Numbered from the stretch's first letter, positions 7,355 to 17,641 are shown. The stretch is 64,000 nucleotides of DNA from Lysobacterales bacterium 15-68-25 (GCA_002279065.1 NCKB01000002.1:248001-312000), one strand, 5' to 3'. Translations and numbers: made by a program. The notes: generated from the sequence alone by a model not told the origin.

Positions 7355-10300
7355 TCACTGCAGCGTGACTGCGTGACGGTTGTCGGACGGAATCCGGTCG
7401 ATCAGTTCGTTGTACGGATCCACGCCCGCTTCGGCCGGCACGCCTTCCACCGTCACGGTTACCGTGCTGTCGCCGGCCGGCAGCACGCGCCTGGCCAGGT
7501 ACAGCGGTTTGCCGTCGAGGCCCTTGCCGGGGGACTCGGCGAACACGCCGATCTCCACCGGGATGTCGGGCGTGGCCGGGGTCTCCTTGCCCTGCTCGTC
7601 CACGTACGACTTGCCGGCGTGCACCTTCATCGTCACCTCGTAGCGGCCGTCAGGCAGTTTCTTTGCGGTGGCATCGGTGGTGCGGTTGTCGAAGAAGGTG
7701 ACCTTCCAGAACAGGTCGTCGATGAGGTGGTGCCACTTCGGGTCGACGCCGCGCTCGAGGTACTGCATGAATTCCTGCGAGGTGGTGTAGGGCGGGTTCT
7801 GGAACGCCTTGTCGTGCAGGAACCGCTTCAGCACGGCGTCCACGGTGTCCTCGCCGACATAGTCCTGTAACGCATAGAACACCAGCGACGCCTTGCGGTA
7901 ATGGATGTAGAGCTGGTTCTGCTCGACCCTGGCCAGCGGCTCCTCCTGCGCCGGATCGCCGGCCCGACTGGCGAGGTAGTTGTCCAGCTCGTACCGGAGG
8001 AACCGGCGCATCTGGTGCTCGCCGTAGCGATGCTTCATCACCATCAGCGCCGAGTACTGCGCCAGCGATTCGCTGAGCATGGTCGAGCCCTGCATGTCCG
8101 CGCCGATCACCTGGTGCGCCCACCATTGGTGAGCGACCTCGTGGGCGGTCACGTAGTAGGGGTAGTCGATCTTCGCCGGGTCGCGCAGGTCGGCGATGAA
8201 GCCGACCGACTCGGAGAACGGGATGGTGTTGGCGAAGGACTGCGCGAAGCTGGCGTAGTCGGGGAACTCCAGGATGCGCAGCTGGCGGAACTGGTACGGG
8301 GAGAAGCGGGTGGTGTAGTAGTCCAGCGCATCCTTCGCACCGCGCAGCATGTCGTCCACGTTCCAGCCGTGCTCGGGGTTGTAGTAGACCTCCAGCGCGA
8401 CGTCGTGCCAGCGATCCTTCTTCACCGCGTAGCGGCCCGAGATCCAGGAGAAGAAGTCCAGCATCGGCTGGTCCATCACGTAGCGGAAGTAGCGGCGGCC
8501 GTTGGCGTGCCACTCCTTCTGCAGGTAACCCGGTGCCATCGCGATCTGGTCGTCGGCGGTCGAGACGGTGGTCTCGAAGTGGATCCAGTCCGCGTCGTTG
8601 CTGACGTAGTTGTTGGCCCGCGCGGCTTCGTCGCCGAGCGGCGGCATGCGGGGAACGTCCTCCTTCAGGCCGTACTTGCGGCGGGTGTTGCGGTCGGTGA
8701 GCCGGTGGTCCGGCTGGTAGCCGAAGCGCGGCAGCACGGTGCTGTTGAAGAAGGTGCCGTTGTGGGCAAGGAACTGACCTTCCGGCGCATTGGTTAAGCC
8801 CCTCGGGTCGTAGTCGAGCGTGGCATCGAACGGCATCGAGGCGCCCGGGGCCAGCGGCGTCTTCAGCCTGTAGATCGCGTAGCCGAGGCGGCGGTCCATC
8901 GACACCGTGTCGTGCGGGGCGAAGGCGAGCGCGGTCCTGAAGTCGGTGTCGGTGTTGACGTGCAGCTCGCTGATTGGCACGTCGTGCCGGTTGACCAGGG
9001 TCATGTGCGCCACGATGTGCAGGCGACGCCGCTTCGGATCGATGTCGACGTCGGCGTTCACCGCGGTGATGCGCGGCTGCGCGATGCCGGCATAGCGGGC
9101 GTACTGCTTCTCGTAGTCGGCGCGCTGCCGCTCGTCCTGTCCGCTGTCGCGGTAGGAGTTGAGCACGTTGGTGTTGTAGAAGATCCACGCGCCGCAGGCA
9201 GCGAAGGCCAGTAGGGCGACCACGATCAGTGCCCGCATCGGGCCACGCAGACGCGCGCGCGCCTCGCTCCAGCGGCCGCGCCAGCCATCGGGTGTGCCGC
9301 GTACCCAGAACAGCGCGGTGATGCCGGCCAGGGCCACGGCCAGGCAGGTCCAGTAGCCGTCGAACCAGAGCACCGCCGGCAGGAAGTGGCCGAAGCCGTT
9401 GAGGTCCGAATAGGGCAGCGCCGGTGCGGTGCCGTAGTTGTACAGGTGGTGCTCCCAGTGCAGCAGGCCGAAGCCGATCAGGCTGGCCGCCAGCCACAGC
9501 ACGGTCAGCAGGTAGCCGAGGAACTTGTTGTTGGCCAGCGTCTGGAAAAACACCGCCAGCACCGCCAGCAGCAGATAGGGCACCGCGTCCAGCAGGAAGG
9601 TCGCCAGATACAGGTCCGGTTCCAGATGCGTGTAGCCATGACCCAGTTGCCAGCCGATGCCGACCAGTCCACCCAGGCCGAGGAAGCAGCCAACCACCGC
9701 GAACAGGGCCAGCAGCTTGGCCAGCAGCGGCACCATGTCCGGCACGGGAAAGGTGTCGGTGACCTGGGCCACGCCGGCGCCGCGTTCGCGCCACACCAGC
9801 TCGCCGGCGTAGAGGGTAATGATGATGTACAGCATCACCTGGAAGCCGCCCTCGATCGTCTCGACCATGCGGTGGGTCACCGGGTAGGTCGGTGTCCCGT
9901 ACAGCTGCCCCGAGAGTGCGAGGATCGCCAGCACGTTGACCAGGGCCAGTGCGAGCATCACCACGAAGGGCACGCCGGCGAGCACGGCCTGCGTGTCGAA
10001 GAGCCACTGCGCTCGCAGTTGCGCCAGTGTGGTGCGTAGCCCGCGGGACGGCTCGGCCGCGGTCCGGCGGGCCGGGGCTGGTGCCAGCACCGGCGGCTCG
10101 GCGCGACGCTTGCGCAGGGCCGGCTGCCAGCCGGCGCGATCGGCGCGGAACAGGATCAGTGACGCGACGAACAACACGAGGCCGATGCCGCCCCACAGCA
10201 CCCGGTTGAACAGCAGTACGCCGGTCATCGCCGGCAGGTCGTGGTTGAGCTGGTCGGCCGACCAGTAGCGCGTGACGATCGCCAGCGTGCGCCCGCCGAA

Positions 10301-10930
10301 CGGATCGAGCAGGGCCGCCAGCCAATGGTTGTTGACGTCGCGCGTGAGCAGGCCGGTGACGATCTGCAGCACGAAATACACCACCACGCCGACGTACGCG
10401 GCGAGCAGCGAGCGCGTGACAGTGGCGATCAGGTAGAGCAGACCGGCGATGAACAGCATCGACGGGACCACCATCATGCCCATCGACCACAGGTAGCCGG
10501 CCCAGCGCGGCGGGCCCAGCCTGGCGGTGTCCACCCACGGCATCAGCCCGCCCAGCCACAGCCCCAGCGCACACACGGCGAGGATCGCCAGGCAGGCCAG
10601 GTAGCCCGCGGCGAAGCGGCCGCCGACGTAGGCGCCGCGCGAGACCGGCGTGCTGAACATCAGCTCGGCGGTGCGCGCCTCGAAATCGCGCAGTGCCGCA
10701 CCGGCAACGAAAAGTGCGACCAGGAAGATGCTGAAGACGGTCAGCACCGACATCAGCTTGATCGTCACCATCGGTGCATTGCGCCAGACGTTGCCGGTGG
10801 CACCGCCGAGCGCGACGGCATCGGTACTGGTCAGGGCGAAGGCGATCGCGCCGAACACCGCGGCGACCAGCCAGAACAGTGGCGAGCGCAGCTGCTGTCG
10901 CCATTCGAAGCGGAAGATCTCGAGGAACAT
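7355..10930 (-). CDS. ABC permease fused to M1-family aminopeptidase
   Basis: A protein of about 1,191 residues. The first half is membrane-embedded, with about twelve segments in two similar sets: an ABC-2 type permease repeat from residue 1, and a second set after the Arg-rich linker near 280. From about residue 620 it is a periplasmic M1 metallopeptidase with the zinc motif HEVAH (His930, His934) and a third-ligand Glu in MLSESLAQY. The ATP-binding partner is the next gene upstream, 34 bases away. I use ATG 10930 because AGGA is 7 bases before it; an ATG two codons earlier lacks that spacing. The family is recognised, but the transported or cleaved substrate is unknown. Confidence 0.9.
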   Translation of the reverse strand: MFLEIFRFEWRQQLRSPLFWLVAAVFGAIAFALTSTDAVALGGATGNVWRNAPMVTIKLMSVLTVFSIFLVALFVAGAALRDFEARTAELMFSTPVSRGAYVGGRFAAGYLACLAILAVCALGLWLGGLMPWVDTARLGPPRWAGYLWSMGMMVVPSMLFIAGLLYLIATVTRSLLAAYVGVVVYFVLQIVTGLLTRDVNNHWLAALLDPFGGRTLAIVTRYWSADQLNHDLPAMTGVLLFNRVLWGGIGLVLFVASLILFRADRAGWQPALRKRRAEPPVLAPAPARRTAAEPSRGLRTTLAQLRAQWLFDTQAVLAGVPFVVMLALALVNVLAILALSGQLYGTPTYPVTHRMVETIEGGFQVMLYIIITLYAGELVWRERGAGVAQVTDTFPVPDMVPLLAKLLALFAVVGCFLGLGGLVGIGWQLGHGYTHLEPDLYLATFLLDAVPYLLLAVLAVFFQTLANNKFLGYLLTVLWLAASLIGFGLLHWEHHLYNYGTAPALPYSDLNGFGHFLPAVLWFDGYWTCLAVALAGITALFWVRGTPDGWRGRWSEARARLRGPMRALIVVALLAFAACGAWIFYNTNVLNSYRDSGQDERQRADYEKQYARYAGIAQPRITAVNADVDIDPKRRRLHIVAHMTLVNRHDVPISELHVNTDTDFRTALAFAPHDTVSMDRRLGYAIYRLKTPLAPGASMPFDATLDYDPRGLTNAPEGQFLAHNGTFFNSTVLPRFGYQPDHRLTDRNTRRKYGLKEDVPRMPPLGDEAARANNYVSNDADWIHFETTVSTADDQIAMAPGYLQKEWHANGRRYFRYVMDQPMLDFFSWISGRYAVKKDRWHDVALEVYYNPEHGWNVDDMLRGAKDALDYYTTRFSPYQFRQLRILEFPDYASFAQSFANTIPFSESVGFIADLRDPAKIDYPYYVTAHEVAHQWWAHQVIGADMQGSTMLSESLAQYSALMVMKHRYGEHQMRRFLRYELDNYLASRAGDPAQEEPLARVEQNQLYIHYRKASLVFYALQDYVGEDTVDAVLKRFLHDKAFQNPPYTTSQEFMQYLERGVDPKWHHLIDDLFWKVTFFDNRTTDATAKKLPDGRYEVTMKVHAGKSYVDEQGKETPATPDIPVEIGVFAESPGKGLDGKPLYLARRVLPAGDSTVTVTVEGVPAEAGVDPYNELIDRIPSDNRHAVTLQ

Positions 10931-10964
10931 GCGCATGTCCTGCCGGAGGCCTGGCGTTGCGCGA

Positions 10965-11849
10965 TCAGGCGGCGCGAGCGGTGGCCTGCGCGCGCAGGCG
11001 GCCGAAGTACACGTCTTCCAGGTCGGGCGCCACGGCGACGAAACCTTCGCCTGGCGAGTGGTCGGCCAGCACGTGGATCTGCGTGCGGCCTGCCAGCAGG
11101 CGGGTGGACAGGATGGTCAGGCGGGCGCGGTAGCCGTCCAGCTCGGATTTGTCGATGGTGCGGCGCCAGACCCGCCCTTCCAGGCTGGCGATCGCCTCCA
11201 GCGGCTCGCCGGCGAGCAGCACCTGGCCCTGGCCGAGGATGGCCATGCGCGGGCACAGGTCGGTCACGTCCTCCACGATGTGGGTGGACAGGATCACCAC
11301 GCAGCGCTCGCCGATCTCGGCCAGCAGGTTGAGGAAGCGGTTGCGTTCCTCCGGGTCGAGGCCGGCGGTGGGTTCGTCCACGATCACCAGCCTCGGCTCG
11401 CCGATCAGCGCCTGGGCGATGCCGAAGCGCTGGCGCATGCCGCCGGAAAAGGTACCGAGCCTGCGCTTGCGCACGTCCCACAGGTTCACCTGGCGCAGCA
11501 GCGTCTGCACCAGTTCCTGGCGCGGGCCGCGCGCGGTGATGCCCTTGAGCACCGCGAAGTGCTCGAGCATGGCCTCGGCGGTGACCTTGGGATACACGCC
11601 GAACTCCTGCGGCAGGTAGCCGAGCAGGCGCCGGGTCGCCGGCTTGTCGGCCAGCAGGTCCTGGCCGTCGAGGGTGATGCGGCCGCTGTCCGGGTCCTGC
11701 AGGGTGGCGATGGTGCGCATCAGCGAGGACTTGCCCGCGCCATTGGGGCCCAGCAGACCGAACATGCCGCGCGGGATGTCGAGCGAGACGCCACGCAATG
11801 CCCGCACGCCGTTGGGGTAGGTCTTGGACAGGTCGCGAATGACCAGCAT
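10965..11849 (-). CDS. ABC transporter ATP-binding protein
   Basis: A 294-residue ATPase with Walker A (GPNGAGKS), signature (FSGGMRQR), Walker B ([13 protein letters not shown]) and the switch histidine ([10 protein letters not shown]). It powers the permease-peptidase encoded 34 bases downstream. The start at 11849 is fixed by AGGAGG upstream; the earlier in-frame ATG adds unrelated residues. The C-terminal 80 residues after the ATPase core resemble the accessory domain of ABC-2 exporters. Confidence 0.95.
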   Translation of the reverse strand: MLVIRDLSKTYPNGVRALRGVSLDIPRGMFGLLGPNGAGKSSLMRTIATLQDPDSGRITLDGQDLLADKPATRRLLGYLPQEFGVYPKVTAEAMLEHFAVLKGITARGPRQELVQTLLRQVNLWDVRKRRLGTFSGGMRQRFGIAQALIGEPRLVIVDEPTAGLDPEERNRFLNLLAEIGERCVVILSTHIVEDVTDLCPRMAILGQGQVLLAGEPLEAIASLEGRVWRRTIDKSELDGYRARLTILSTRLLAGRTQIHVLADHSPGEGFVAVAPDLEDVYFGRLRAQATARAA

Positions 11850-12057
11850 GGGGTTCCCTCCTGCGCTGCGGATGCGGCGCCTGCGCGGCCAGCTTACGGA
11901 GTCGCTCCGTGGGCGGCATGCGCCCAAGGTCATGCCCATACGTCGGCGAACGGGCGTTATGACAACGTTTTCAGTGCCGTCTTCGGTCCGGCTTGGTTAT
12001 CATGGAAATCTTGCCGCGGTCGCATCCCCGCGCCCGTCCCCATCTGCAGGAGTCTCC

Positions 12058-13767
12058 ATGGCCGACCTCAAAGAAGCACTCGTACCGGATATCGGCGGCG
12101 ACAAGGTGCCCGTGATCGAGGTGCTGATCAAAGTCGGCGATCGGGTGGAGAAGGAGCAGGGCCTGGTCACGCTGGAGTCGGACAAGGCCACGATGGAAGT
12201 GCCCGCACCGTTTGCCGGTGTGGTGAGGGAAATCAAGGTCAAGCTGGGTGACGAGGTCGGCGAGGGCACGGTGATCGCCGTGATCGAGGCTGAGGGTGCC
12301 GCCGCCCCGGCCCCAGCACCCGCCTCCGCCCCCGCCCCGGCCCCGGCCGCCGCACCGGCCAAGGCCGAGGCGCCTGCGAAGAGTGCGCCGGCACCCGCCC
12401 CCGCATCGGTACCCGCCGCCGGCGGCGTGCGCGAGGCCCGTGTGCCGGACATCGGTGGGTTCGACGCGGTGCCGGTGATCGAGATCCTGGTGCAGGTCGG
12501 CGACCGCGTGGCCAAGGACCAGGGCCTGATCACGCTGGAGTCGGACAAGGCCACGATGGAAGTGCCCGCGCCGTTCGCCGGCGTGGTGAAGGAACTCAAG
12601 CTCAAGCTCGGCGACGAGGTGTCCGAGGGCAGCCTGATCGCGTTGATCGAATCCGCCGAGGGCGCGCCTGCCGCTGCTCCCACGTCCGCTGCGCCTGCAC
12701 CTGCACCTGCACCTGCACCTGCGCCTGCGCCAGTCGCCGAGAAGCCCACTCCGGTTGGTGGCCGTGCCGTGCAGCCGGGCATCGCGCCGGAAGGCGACAT
12801 GCCGCCGCAGGCGCGCCCGCCGTTCGACGCGAAGATCGTCATGCCGGGCGACGCGCCGTACGCCAGCCCGGCGATCCGTGCCTTCGCCCGCGAGCTGGGC
12901 GTGGACATCCACCAGGTGAAGGGCTCCGGTCGCGGCGGCCGCATCCAGCGTGAGGACGTCACCGCCTACGTCAAGCACGCGCTGGCCTCGGGTGCACGTC
13001 CGGTGCAGGGTGCACCGGTGGCCGCCGGCGGCGGCCTCAGCCTGCTGCCGTGGCCGAAGGTGGACTTCAGCAAGTTCGGCGAGATCGAGGAGAAGCCGCT
13101 CTCGCGCATCCAGAAGATTTCGGGTGCGAACCTCGCCCGCAACTGGGCGATGATCCCGCACGTCACCCAGCACGAAGACGCAGACATCACCGAGCTGGAA
13201 GCCTTCCGCAAGAAGCTCGGCGAAGAGAACAAGGACCTGAAGGTCACTCCGCTGGTGTTCCAGATGAAGGCGGTGGTGGCGGCGCTCAAAGCCTTCCCGC
13301 AGTTCAACGCCTCGCTCGACGAGACCGGCGAGAAGCTGGTCCTGAAGAAGTACTTCCACATCGGCATCGCGGTGGACACCCCCGATGGCCTGGTGGTGCC
13401 GGTGATCCGCGACGTCGACAAGAAGGGCCTGCTCGACCTGGCCCGCGAACTGGGCGAGATCTCCAAGAAGGCGCGCGACAAGAAGCTCGGCCCGGCCGAC
13501 ATGTCCGGCGGCTGCTTCTCGATCTCCTCGCTGGGCGGCATCGGCGGCACCGCGTTCACCCCGATCGTGAACGCGCCGGAAGTGGCCATCCTGGGCGTCT
13601 CCAAGGCGGCGATGAAGCCGGTGTGGAACGGCAAGGAGTTCGCGCCGCGGCTGATGCTGCCGCTGTCGCTGTCCTACGACCACCGGGTGATCGACGGCGC
13701 GCTGGCGGCGCGCTTCGCATCCTTCCTCGCGCAGCAGCTGGGCGACATCCGCCGCCTGCTGCTCTGA
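12058..13767 (+). CDS. aceF: Pyruvate dehydrogenase E2, dihydrolipoyl acetyltransferase
   Basis: A 569-residue E2 subunit that passes acetyl groups from lipoate to CoA in the pyruvate dehydrogenase complex. It has two lipoyl domains (lipoylated Lys43 and Lys164 in [10 protein letters not shown]), joined by Ala/Pro linkers. A peripheral subunit-binding domain ([15 protein letters not shown]) and the catalytic domain with His542 ([10 protein letters not shown]) follow. ATG 12058 has CAGGAG upstream. The E1 gene is not adjacent in this window; E3 follows after an mscS gene. Confidence 0.97.
   Translation: MADLKEALVPDIGGDKVPVIEVLIKVGDRVEKEQGLVTLESDKATMEVPAPFAGVVREIKVKLGDEVGEGTVIAVIEAEGAAAPAPAPASAPAPAPAAAPAKAEAPAKSAPAPAPASVPAAGGVREARVPDIGGFDAVPVIEILVQVGDRVAKDQGLITLESDKATMEVPAPFAGVVKELKLKLGDEVSEGSLIALIESAEGAPAAAPTSAAPAPAPAPAPAPAPVAEKPTPVGGRAVQPGIAPEGDMPPQARPPFDAKIVMPGDAPYASPAIRAFARELGVDIHQVKGSGRGGRIQREDVTAYVKHALASGARPVQGAPVAAGGGLSLLPWPKVDFSKFGEIEEKPLSRIQKISGANLARNWAMIPHVTQHEDADITELEAFRKKLGEENKDLKVTPLVFQMKAVVAALKAFPQFNASLDETGEKLVLKKYFHIGIAVDTPDGLVVPVIRDVDKKGLLDLARELGEISKKARDKKLGPADMSGGCFSISSLGGIGGTAFTPIVNAPEVAILGVSKAAMKPVWNGKEFAPRLMLPLSLSYDHRVIDGALAARFASFLAQQLGDIRRLLL
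12691..12732 (+). repeat. Hexamer tandem repeat (GCRCCT) in the E2 linker
   Basis: Seven consecutive GCACCT/GCGCCT-type hexamers encode alternating Ala-Pro in the flexible linker after the second lipoyl domain. The four central units are identical, so length variation by slippage in steps of two residues would keep the frame. Confidence 0.85.
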
Positions 13768-13780
13768 CCGGGGGCGCTGG

Positions 13781-14860
13781 GTGACCGCCCTCCGCTCGGG
13801 CGATCCGCTGACCCAGGTGCGCGCCGCCGTGCCGCACACCTGGGAGGACGGCGTACGCCAGTTCAACGAGTGGATGAACGTCAAGCTGCTGGACATGAGC
13901 GGGGTGAAGGTCACCGTCGGCTCGCTGCTGGCGGCCGTGCTGGTGCTGGCGCTGTTCCTGCTGCTGTCCTCGGTCACCCGCCGGCTGCTGCGGCGCTACG
14001 TGGAACGGCACGACAACCTCAACCTGTCCTCGGCGTACACGGTCGAGCGGCTGACCCATTACGTGCTGCTGCTGGTCGGCGTGCTGATGGCGTTGAACGC
14101 TTCCGGCATCCCGATCGCCAAGTTCACCGTGTTCGCCGGCGCGCTGGGCGTGGGCCTGGGCTTCGGCCTGCAGGCGATCTTCAACAATTTCGTGTCGGGC
14201 CTGATCCTGCTGTTCGACCGCAGCCTGAAGGTGGGCGATTTCGTCGAGCTGGCCTCGGGCGTGCACGGCAACGTGCGGGAGATCCGCATCCGCGCCACGC
14301 TGATCACCACCAACGACGACATCGACATCCTCGTACCCAACTCCGAGTTCGTCACCGGCCGGGTGGTGAACTGGACGCTGCGCGAGGCCGCGCGCCGGCT
14401 CAAGGTGCCGTTCGGCGTGGCCTACGGCACCGACAAGGAGCTGGTGAAGAAGGCCGCGCTGGAGGCGGCTGCCGCCGTGCCGTTCACGCTGGCACAGGAC
14501 GGTCCGCGCGCGCCGCAGGTGTGGCTCAGCGGCTTCGGCGATTCCTCGCTGGATTTCCAGCTGGTGGTCTGGCTGGACGCCGAGGCGACCCGCCGCACCG
14601 GGTCGATCACCGCCGCGTACAACTGGGCGCTGCACACCGCGCTGGAAAAGTACGGCATCGAGATCCCGTTCCCGCAGCGCGATTTGCACGTGCGCAGCTG
14701 GGCACGCCGCCCCGGCCCCGAGCCGCGCGATCCGGCGCCGGATCGCACCGGCGGCCCTGACCAGGGCAACGACGCCGCGCGCGACGTCACCAACCATATG
14801 AAACCGTCCGCCGAGGCGGCGCCCCGATCCTCCGAACCCGACCCGGGCGTCGCCCGCTGA
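13781..14860 (+). CDS. MscS-family mechanosensitive channel within the PDH operon
   Basis: A 359-residue MscS-like channel starting at GTG 13781, 13 bases after aceF and 27 bases before lpdA. Three hydrophobic segments lie near residues 45-66, 89-110 and 114-146; the last holds the pore-type sequence GALGVGLGFGLQAIFNN. The beta domain reads KVGDFVELASGVHGNVREI, and the IPFPQRDL motif follows. The last 50 residues are Pro/Asp-rich and probably disordered. It is probably co-transcribed with aceF and lpdA. The family is firm; its link to pyruvate metabolism is only positional. Confidence 0.9.
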   Translation: MTALRSGDPLTQVRAAVPHTWEDGVRQFNEWMNVKLLDMSGVKVTVGSLLAAVLVLALFLLLSSVTRRLLRRYVERHDNLNLSSAYTVERLTHYVLLLVGVLMALNASGIPIAKFTVFAGALGVGLGFGLQAIFNNFVSGLILLFDRSLKVGDFVELASGVHGNVREIRIRATLITTNDDIDILVPNSEFVTGRVVNWTLREAARRLKVPFGVAYGTDKELVKKAALEAAAAVPFTLAQDGPRAPQVWLSGFGDSSLDFQLVVWLDAEATRRTGSITAAYNWALHTALEKYGIEIPFPQRDLHVRSWARRPGPEPRDPAPDRTGGPDQGNDAARDVTNHMKPSAEAAPRSSEPDPGVAR

Positions 14861-14887
14861 CGCCGCCCCACGCAAAGGAAACACACC

Positions 14888-16663
14888 ATGGCCAACACGC
14901 TCGAGATCAAGGTTCCCGACATCGGCGGTCACGACAATGTGCCCGTGATCGAGGTGCTGGTGAACGTCGGTGACACGGTCGCCAAGGACCAGAGCCTGAT
15001 CACGCTGGAGTCGGACAAGGCAACGATGGAGATCCCCGCCACCGCCGCCGGCGTGGTGAAGGAGCTCAGGCTCAAGGTCGGCGACGAGGTGTCCGAAGGC
15101 GCGTCGATCCTGGTGCTCGAGACCACGGACGCCGCCGCCGCGTCGGCTCCGGCATCCGCTCCGGCGCCGGCTGCTGCCTCGCCGGCACCGACCCCCGCGC
15201 CCGCACCTGCCAGGGCTCCGGCCGCCGCCGGCGCCTCCGGCCGCACGCCGGACATCGAATGCAAGCTGGTCGTGCTCGGCTCCGGCCCCGGCGGCTACAC
15301 CGCCGCCTTCCGCGCCGCCGACCTGGACGTGGACACCGTGCTGGTCGAGCGTTACGGCACGCTGGGTGGCGTCTGCCTCAATGTCGGCTGCATCCCGTCC
15401 AAGGCGCTGCTGCACGCCGCCGCGGTGATCGACGAGGCCGAGGCGATGGCCGCCCACGGCGTCAGCTTCGGCAAGCCGACCATCGAGATCGACAAGCTGC
15501 GCGATTTCAAATCCAAGGTGGTCGGCAAGCTCACCGGCGGCCTGGCCGGCATGGCCAAGCAGCGCAAGGTGCGCACGGTGCAGGGTACCGGCAGCTTCAT
15601 CTCGCCGAACGAGATGGAAGTACAGACGGCCGAAGGCAGCAAGCTGATCCGCTTCGAGTACGCGATCATCGCCGCCGGTTCGCAGGCGGTGCGCCTGCCG
15701 GCGTTCCCGTGGGACGACGAGCGCATCATGGACTCCACCGGTGCGCTGGAACTGAAGGACGTGCCGAAAAAGCTGCTGGTGGTCGGCGGCGGCATCATCG
15801 GCCTGGAGATGGCCACCGTGTACTCGGCGCTGGGCAGCGAAGTGACCGTGGTCGAGTTCATGGACCAGATCATCCCGGGCGCTGACGCCGACCTGATCAA
15901 GCCGCTGGCGCAGCGCCTGGGCAGGAAGCTCAAGGGCGTGCACCTGAAGACCAAGGTGGTCTCGGCCAAGGCCACCAAGAAGGGCATCGAGATCGGCTAC
16001 GAGGGCGAGAGCATTCCCGAGACCTCGCTGTTCGACCGCGTGCTGGTCGCCGTGGGCCGCTCGCCCAACGGCAACAAGATCGGCGCGGACAAGGCCGGCG
16101 TGGCGGTGAGCGACCGCGGCTTCATCAACGTCGACACCCAGATGCGCACCAACGTGCCGCACATCTTCGCCATCGGCGACCTGGTCGGTCAGCCGATGCT
16201 GGCGCACAAGGCCACCCATGAGGCGCGCGTGGCCGCCGAGGTGGTGTCCGGCATGAAAAGTCACTTCGACGCGCGGGTGATTCCGTCGGTGGCCTACACC
16301 GATCCGGAAATCGCCTGGGTCGGCGTGACCGAGCGCGAGGCGAAGGAAAAGGGCCTGCACGTCGGCGTCGGCAAGTTCCCGTGGGCGGCCTCGGGCCGCG
16401 CCATCGGCATCGACCGTACCGAGGGCTTCACCAAGCTGATCTTCGACGAGGCGACCCACCGCGTGGTCGGCGCCGGCATCGTCGGCCCGCATGCGGGCGA
16501 CCTGATCTCCGAAGTGGCGCTGGCGATCGAGATGGGCGCCGAGGCGGGCGACATCGGCATGACCATCCACCCGCACCCGACGCTGAGCGAGTCGGTTGGC
16601 ATGGCCGCCGAGGCCTACGAAGGCACCATCACCGACCTGTATATCCCGAAGAAGAAAAAGTAA
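14888..16663 (+). CDS. lpdA: Dihydrolipoyl dehydrogenase (E3) with N-terminal lipoyl domain
   Basis: A 591-residue E3 that reoxidises dihydrolipoamide using FAD and NAD+. An extra N-terminal lipoyl domain (DKATMEIPA) and an Ala/Pro linker precede the flavoprotein. Key motifs are FAD binding ([13 protein letters not shown]), redox disulfide ([12 protein letters not shown]), NAD binding ([12 protein letters not shown]) and the active His-Glu pair (HPHPTLSE). This lipoyl-E3 layout occurs in other proteobacterial PDH operons. ATG 14888 follows AAAGGAAAC. An intrinsic terminator starts 21 bases after the stop codon. Confidence 0.96.
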   Translation: MANTLEIKVPDIGGHDNVPVIEVLVNVGDTVAKDQSLITLESDKATMEIPATAAGVVKELRLKVGDEVSEGASILVLETTDAAAASAPASAPAPAAASPAPTPAPAPARAPAAAGASGRTPDIECKLVVLGSGPGGYTAAFRAADLDVDTVLVERYGTLGGVCLNVGCIPSKALLHAAAVIDEAEAMAAHGVSFGKPTIEIDKLRDFKSKVVGKLTGGLAGMAKQRKVRTVQGTGSFISPNEMEVQTAEGSKLIRFEYAIIAAGSQAVRLPAFPWDDERIMDSTGALELKDVPKKLLVVGGGIIGLEMATVYSALGSEVTVVEFMDQIIPGADADLIKPLAQRLGRKLKGVHLKTKVVSAKATKKGIEIGYEGESIPETSLFDRVLVAVGRSPNGNKIGADKAGVAVSDRGFINVDTQMRTNVPHIFAIGDLVGQPMLAHKATHEARVAAEVVSGMKSHFDARVIPSVAYTDPEIAWVGVTEREAKEKGLHVGVGKFPWAASGRAIGIDRTEGFTKLIFDEATHRVVGAGIVGPHAGDLISEVALAIEMGAEAGDIGMTIHPHPTLSESVGMAAEAYEGTITDLYIPKKKK

Positions 16664-16683
16664 GCGGGATGCGGCAGGCGAAG

Positions 16684-16709
16684 AGGCCCGGGATCTCCCG
16701 GGCCTTTTT
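16684..16709 (+). terminator. Intrinsic terminator after lpdA
   Basis: An AGGCCCGGG / CCCGGGCCT stem with a tight loop is followed by five T residues, a textbook terminator. Its T-tract touches the stop codon of the opposing GIY-YIG gene. Confidence 0.88.
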
Positions 16710-17074
16710 CATGGCTCCACCGCTGGCTCGGTGGCCGATGCATGGCCGTGGTCCGCTTGAACCAGGTAGGCCGCCTTGCGTTCGCGGGGCAGCCGCTTGA
16801 TCGCCGCCTCCGCTCGCGAGGCACTGGAGCGATCGGAAAACGCGCGCCAACCGATCAGTAGCCGGGGCGGGTTGGCTCGTGTGAAACGTGCGCCGCGTCC
16901 GGCCGCATGGGCGTCGTAGCGACGTTGCAGGTGGTTGGTGATACCGGCGTACCACGCACCGTTGGCGCATTCGATCAGGTACAGGCACCACTGGCCCGGC
17001 GGTGGCCACGCCGACGCGTCGCTGACTCGTGTCGCGTCGGGTGTCTTCGGAACTTCGCTGGCACGGCTGCGCAT
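16709..17074 (-). CDS. GIY-YIG domain protein (UPF0213/YhbQ type)
   Basis: A 121-residue protein with a single GIY-YIG nuclease-like domain: CLYLIECANGAWYAGIT supplies the two-strand signature, followed by a conserved Arg (RRYDAHAAG) and a helical AEAAIKRLPRERK segment. Small stand-alone members such as YhbQ are thought to act on DNA, but this one is uncharacterised. The first 25 residues are low in structure and the true start may be internal. It lies 50 bases downstream of ohr on the same strand. Confidence 0.82.
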   Translation of the reverse strand: MRSRASEVPKTPDATRVSDASAWPPPGQWCLYLIECANGAWYAGITNHLQRRYDAHAAGRGARFTRANPPRLLIGWRAFSDRSSASRAEAAIKRLPRERKAAYLVQADHGHASATEPAVEP

Positions 17075-17124
17075 GACGCCATGTCATACCGCAGCCGTCG
17101 CCGTGGCGATAGCCCGCCTGGGTG

Positions 17125-17550
17125 TCAGACCACCGTCAGGGTGACGTCGATGTTGCCGCGGGTGGCGTTGGAATAGGGGCAGACCACATGCGCCTTCTGC
17201 ACCAGGTCTTCCACCACGGCGCGCTCCAGACCAGGGATGTGGATCTTCAGCTCGACCTCGATGCCGAAACCGGTGGGGATCTGGCCGATGCCGACGGTGC
17301 CTTCGATGCTGGTGTCGGCGGGAAGCACGCGCTTTTCCTGGCCGGCGACGAACTTCAGCGCGCCGATGAAGCAGGCCGAATAACCGGCGGCGAACAACTG
17401 CTCGGGGTTGGTGCCGGTGGCGCCGCTGCCGCCGAGCTCCTTCGGCACCGTCAGCTGGATGTCGAGCACGCCGTCGGACGAGACGGCGCGGCCGTCCCGG
17501 CCGCCGGTGGCCTTGGCATGGGCACGATAGAGGACGTTTTCGATGGACAT
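17125..17550 (-). CDS. ohr: Organic hydroperoxide resistance protein
   Basis: A 141-residue Ohr of the OsmC/Ohr family, a thiol peroxidase that reduces organic hydroperoxides and uses dihydrolipoyl proteins as reductant. The peroxidatic cysteine is Cys60 (AAGYSACF) and the resolving one is Cys124 ([12 protein letters not shown]). Length and motifs are normal. Its regulator OhrR is encoded directly upstream, and a palindromic operator lies 56-73 bases before the ATG. Activity probably draws on lipoylated subunits such as those encoded by aceF and lpdA in this window. Confidence 0.96.
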   Translation of the reverse strand: MSIENVLYRAHAKATGGRDGRAVSSDGVLDIQLTVPKELGGSGATGTNPEQLFAAGYSACFIGALKFVAGQEKRVLPADTSIEGTVGIGQIPTGFGIEVELKIHIPGLERAVVEDLVQKAHVVCPYSNATRGNIDVTLTVV

Positions 17551-17605
17551 GGGGTTCTCCTTGGGTGATACCGCGGCAAGTTCCGCAGTTTGTATAATTG
17601 GCGAT

Positions 17606-17623
17606 TAAATAGCGCGCTATTTA
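17606..17623. promoter_or_regulatory. OhrR operator upstream of ohr
   Basis: A perfect 18-bp palindrome (TAAATAGCGCGCTATTTA) in an AT-rich island between ohrR and ohr. A near-identical copy precedes ohrR. The spacing upstream of ohr and a TATAC-containing -10-like stretch just inside suggest repressor occlusion of the ohr promoter. Confidence 0.82.
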
Positions 17624-17641
17624 TGTGGCGAAAAGAGCGAG

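Noticed and set aside
7650-10904. 1,084-codon open frame on the minus strand in another frame of the permease-peptidase gene
   Set aside because: It is Arg/Ala/Pro-rich, has no domain, and lies wholly inside a gene with clear membrane spans and an M1 motif. Long shadow frames are expected at this GC content.
12691-12732. CRISPR-like or regulatory repeat
   Set aside because: The hexamers are in frame and encode the Ala-Pro linker of E2; there are no spacers.
13556-16576. 1,006-codon antisense frame across aceF, mscS and lpdA
   Set aside because: Composition is His/Arg/Gln-rich as expected from the complement of GC-rich codons, it spans three real genes, and it has no motif.
16709-17074. Homing endonuclease or mobile element based on the GIY-YIG domain
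   Set aside because: It is a short stand-alone YhbQ-type protein in an ordinary operon with no intron, inverted repeats or transposase nearby.
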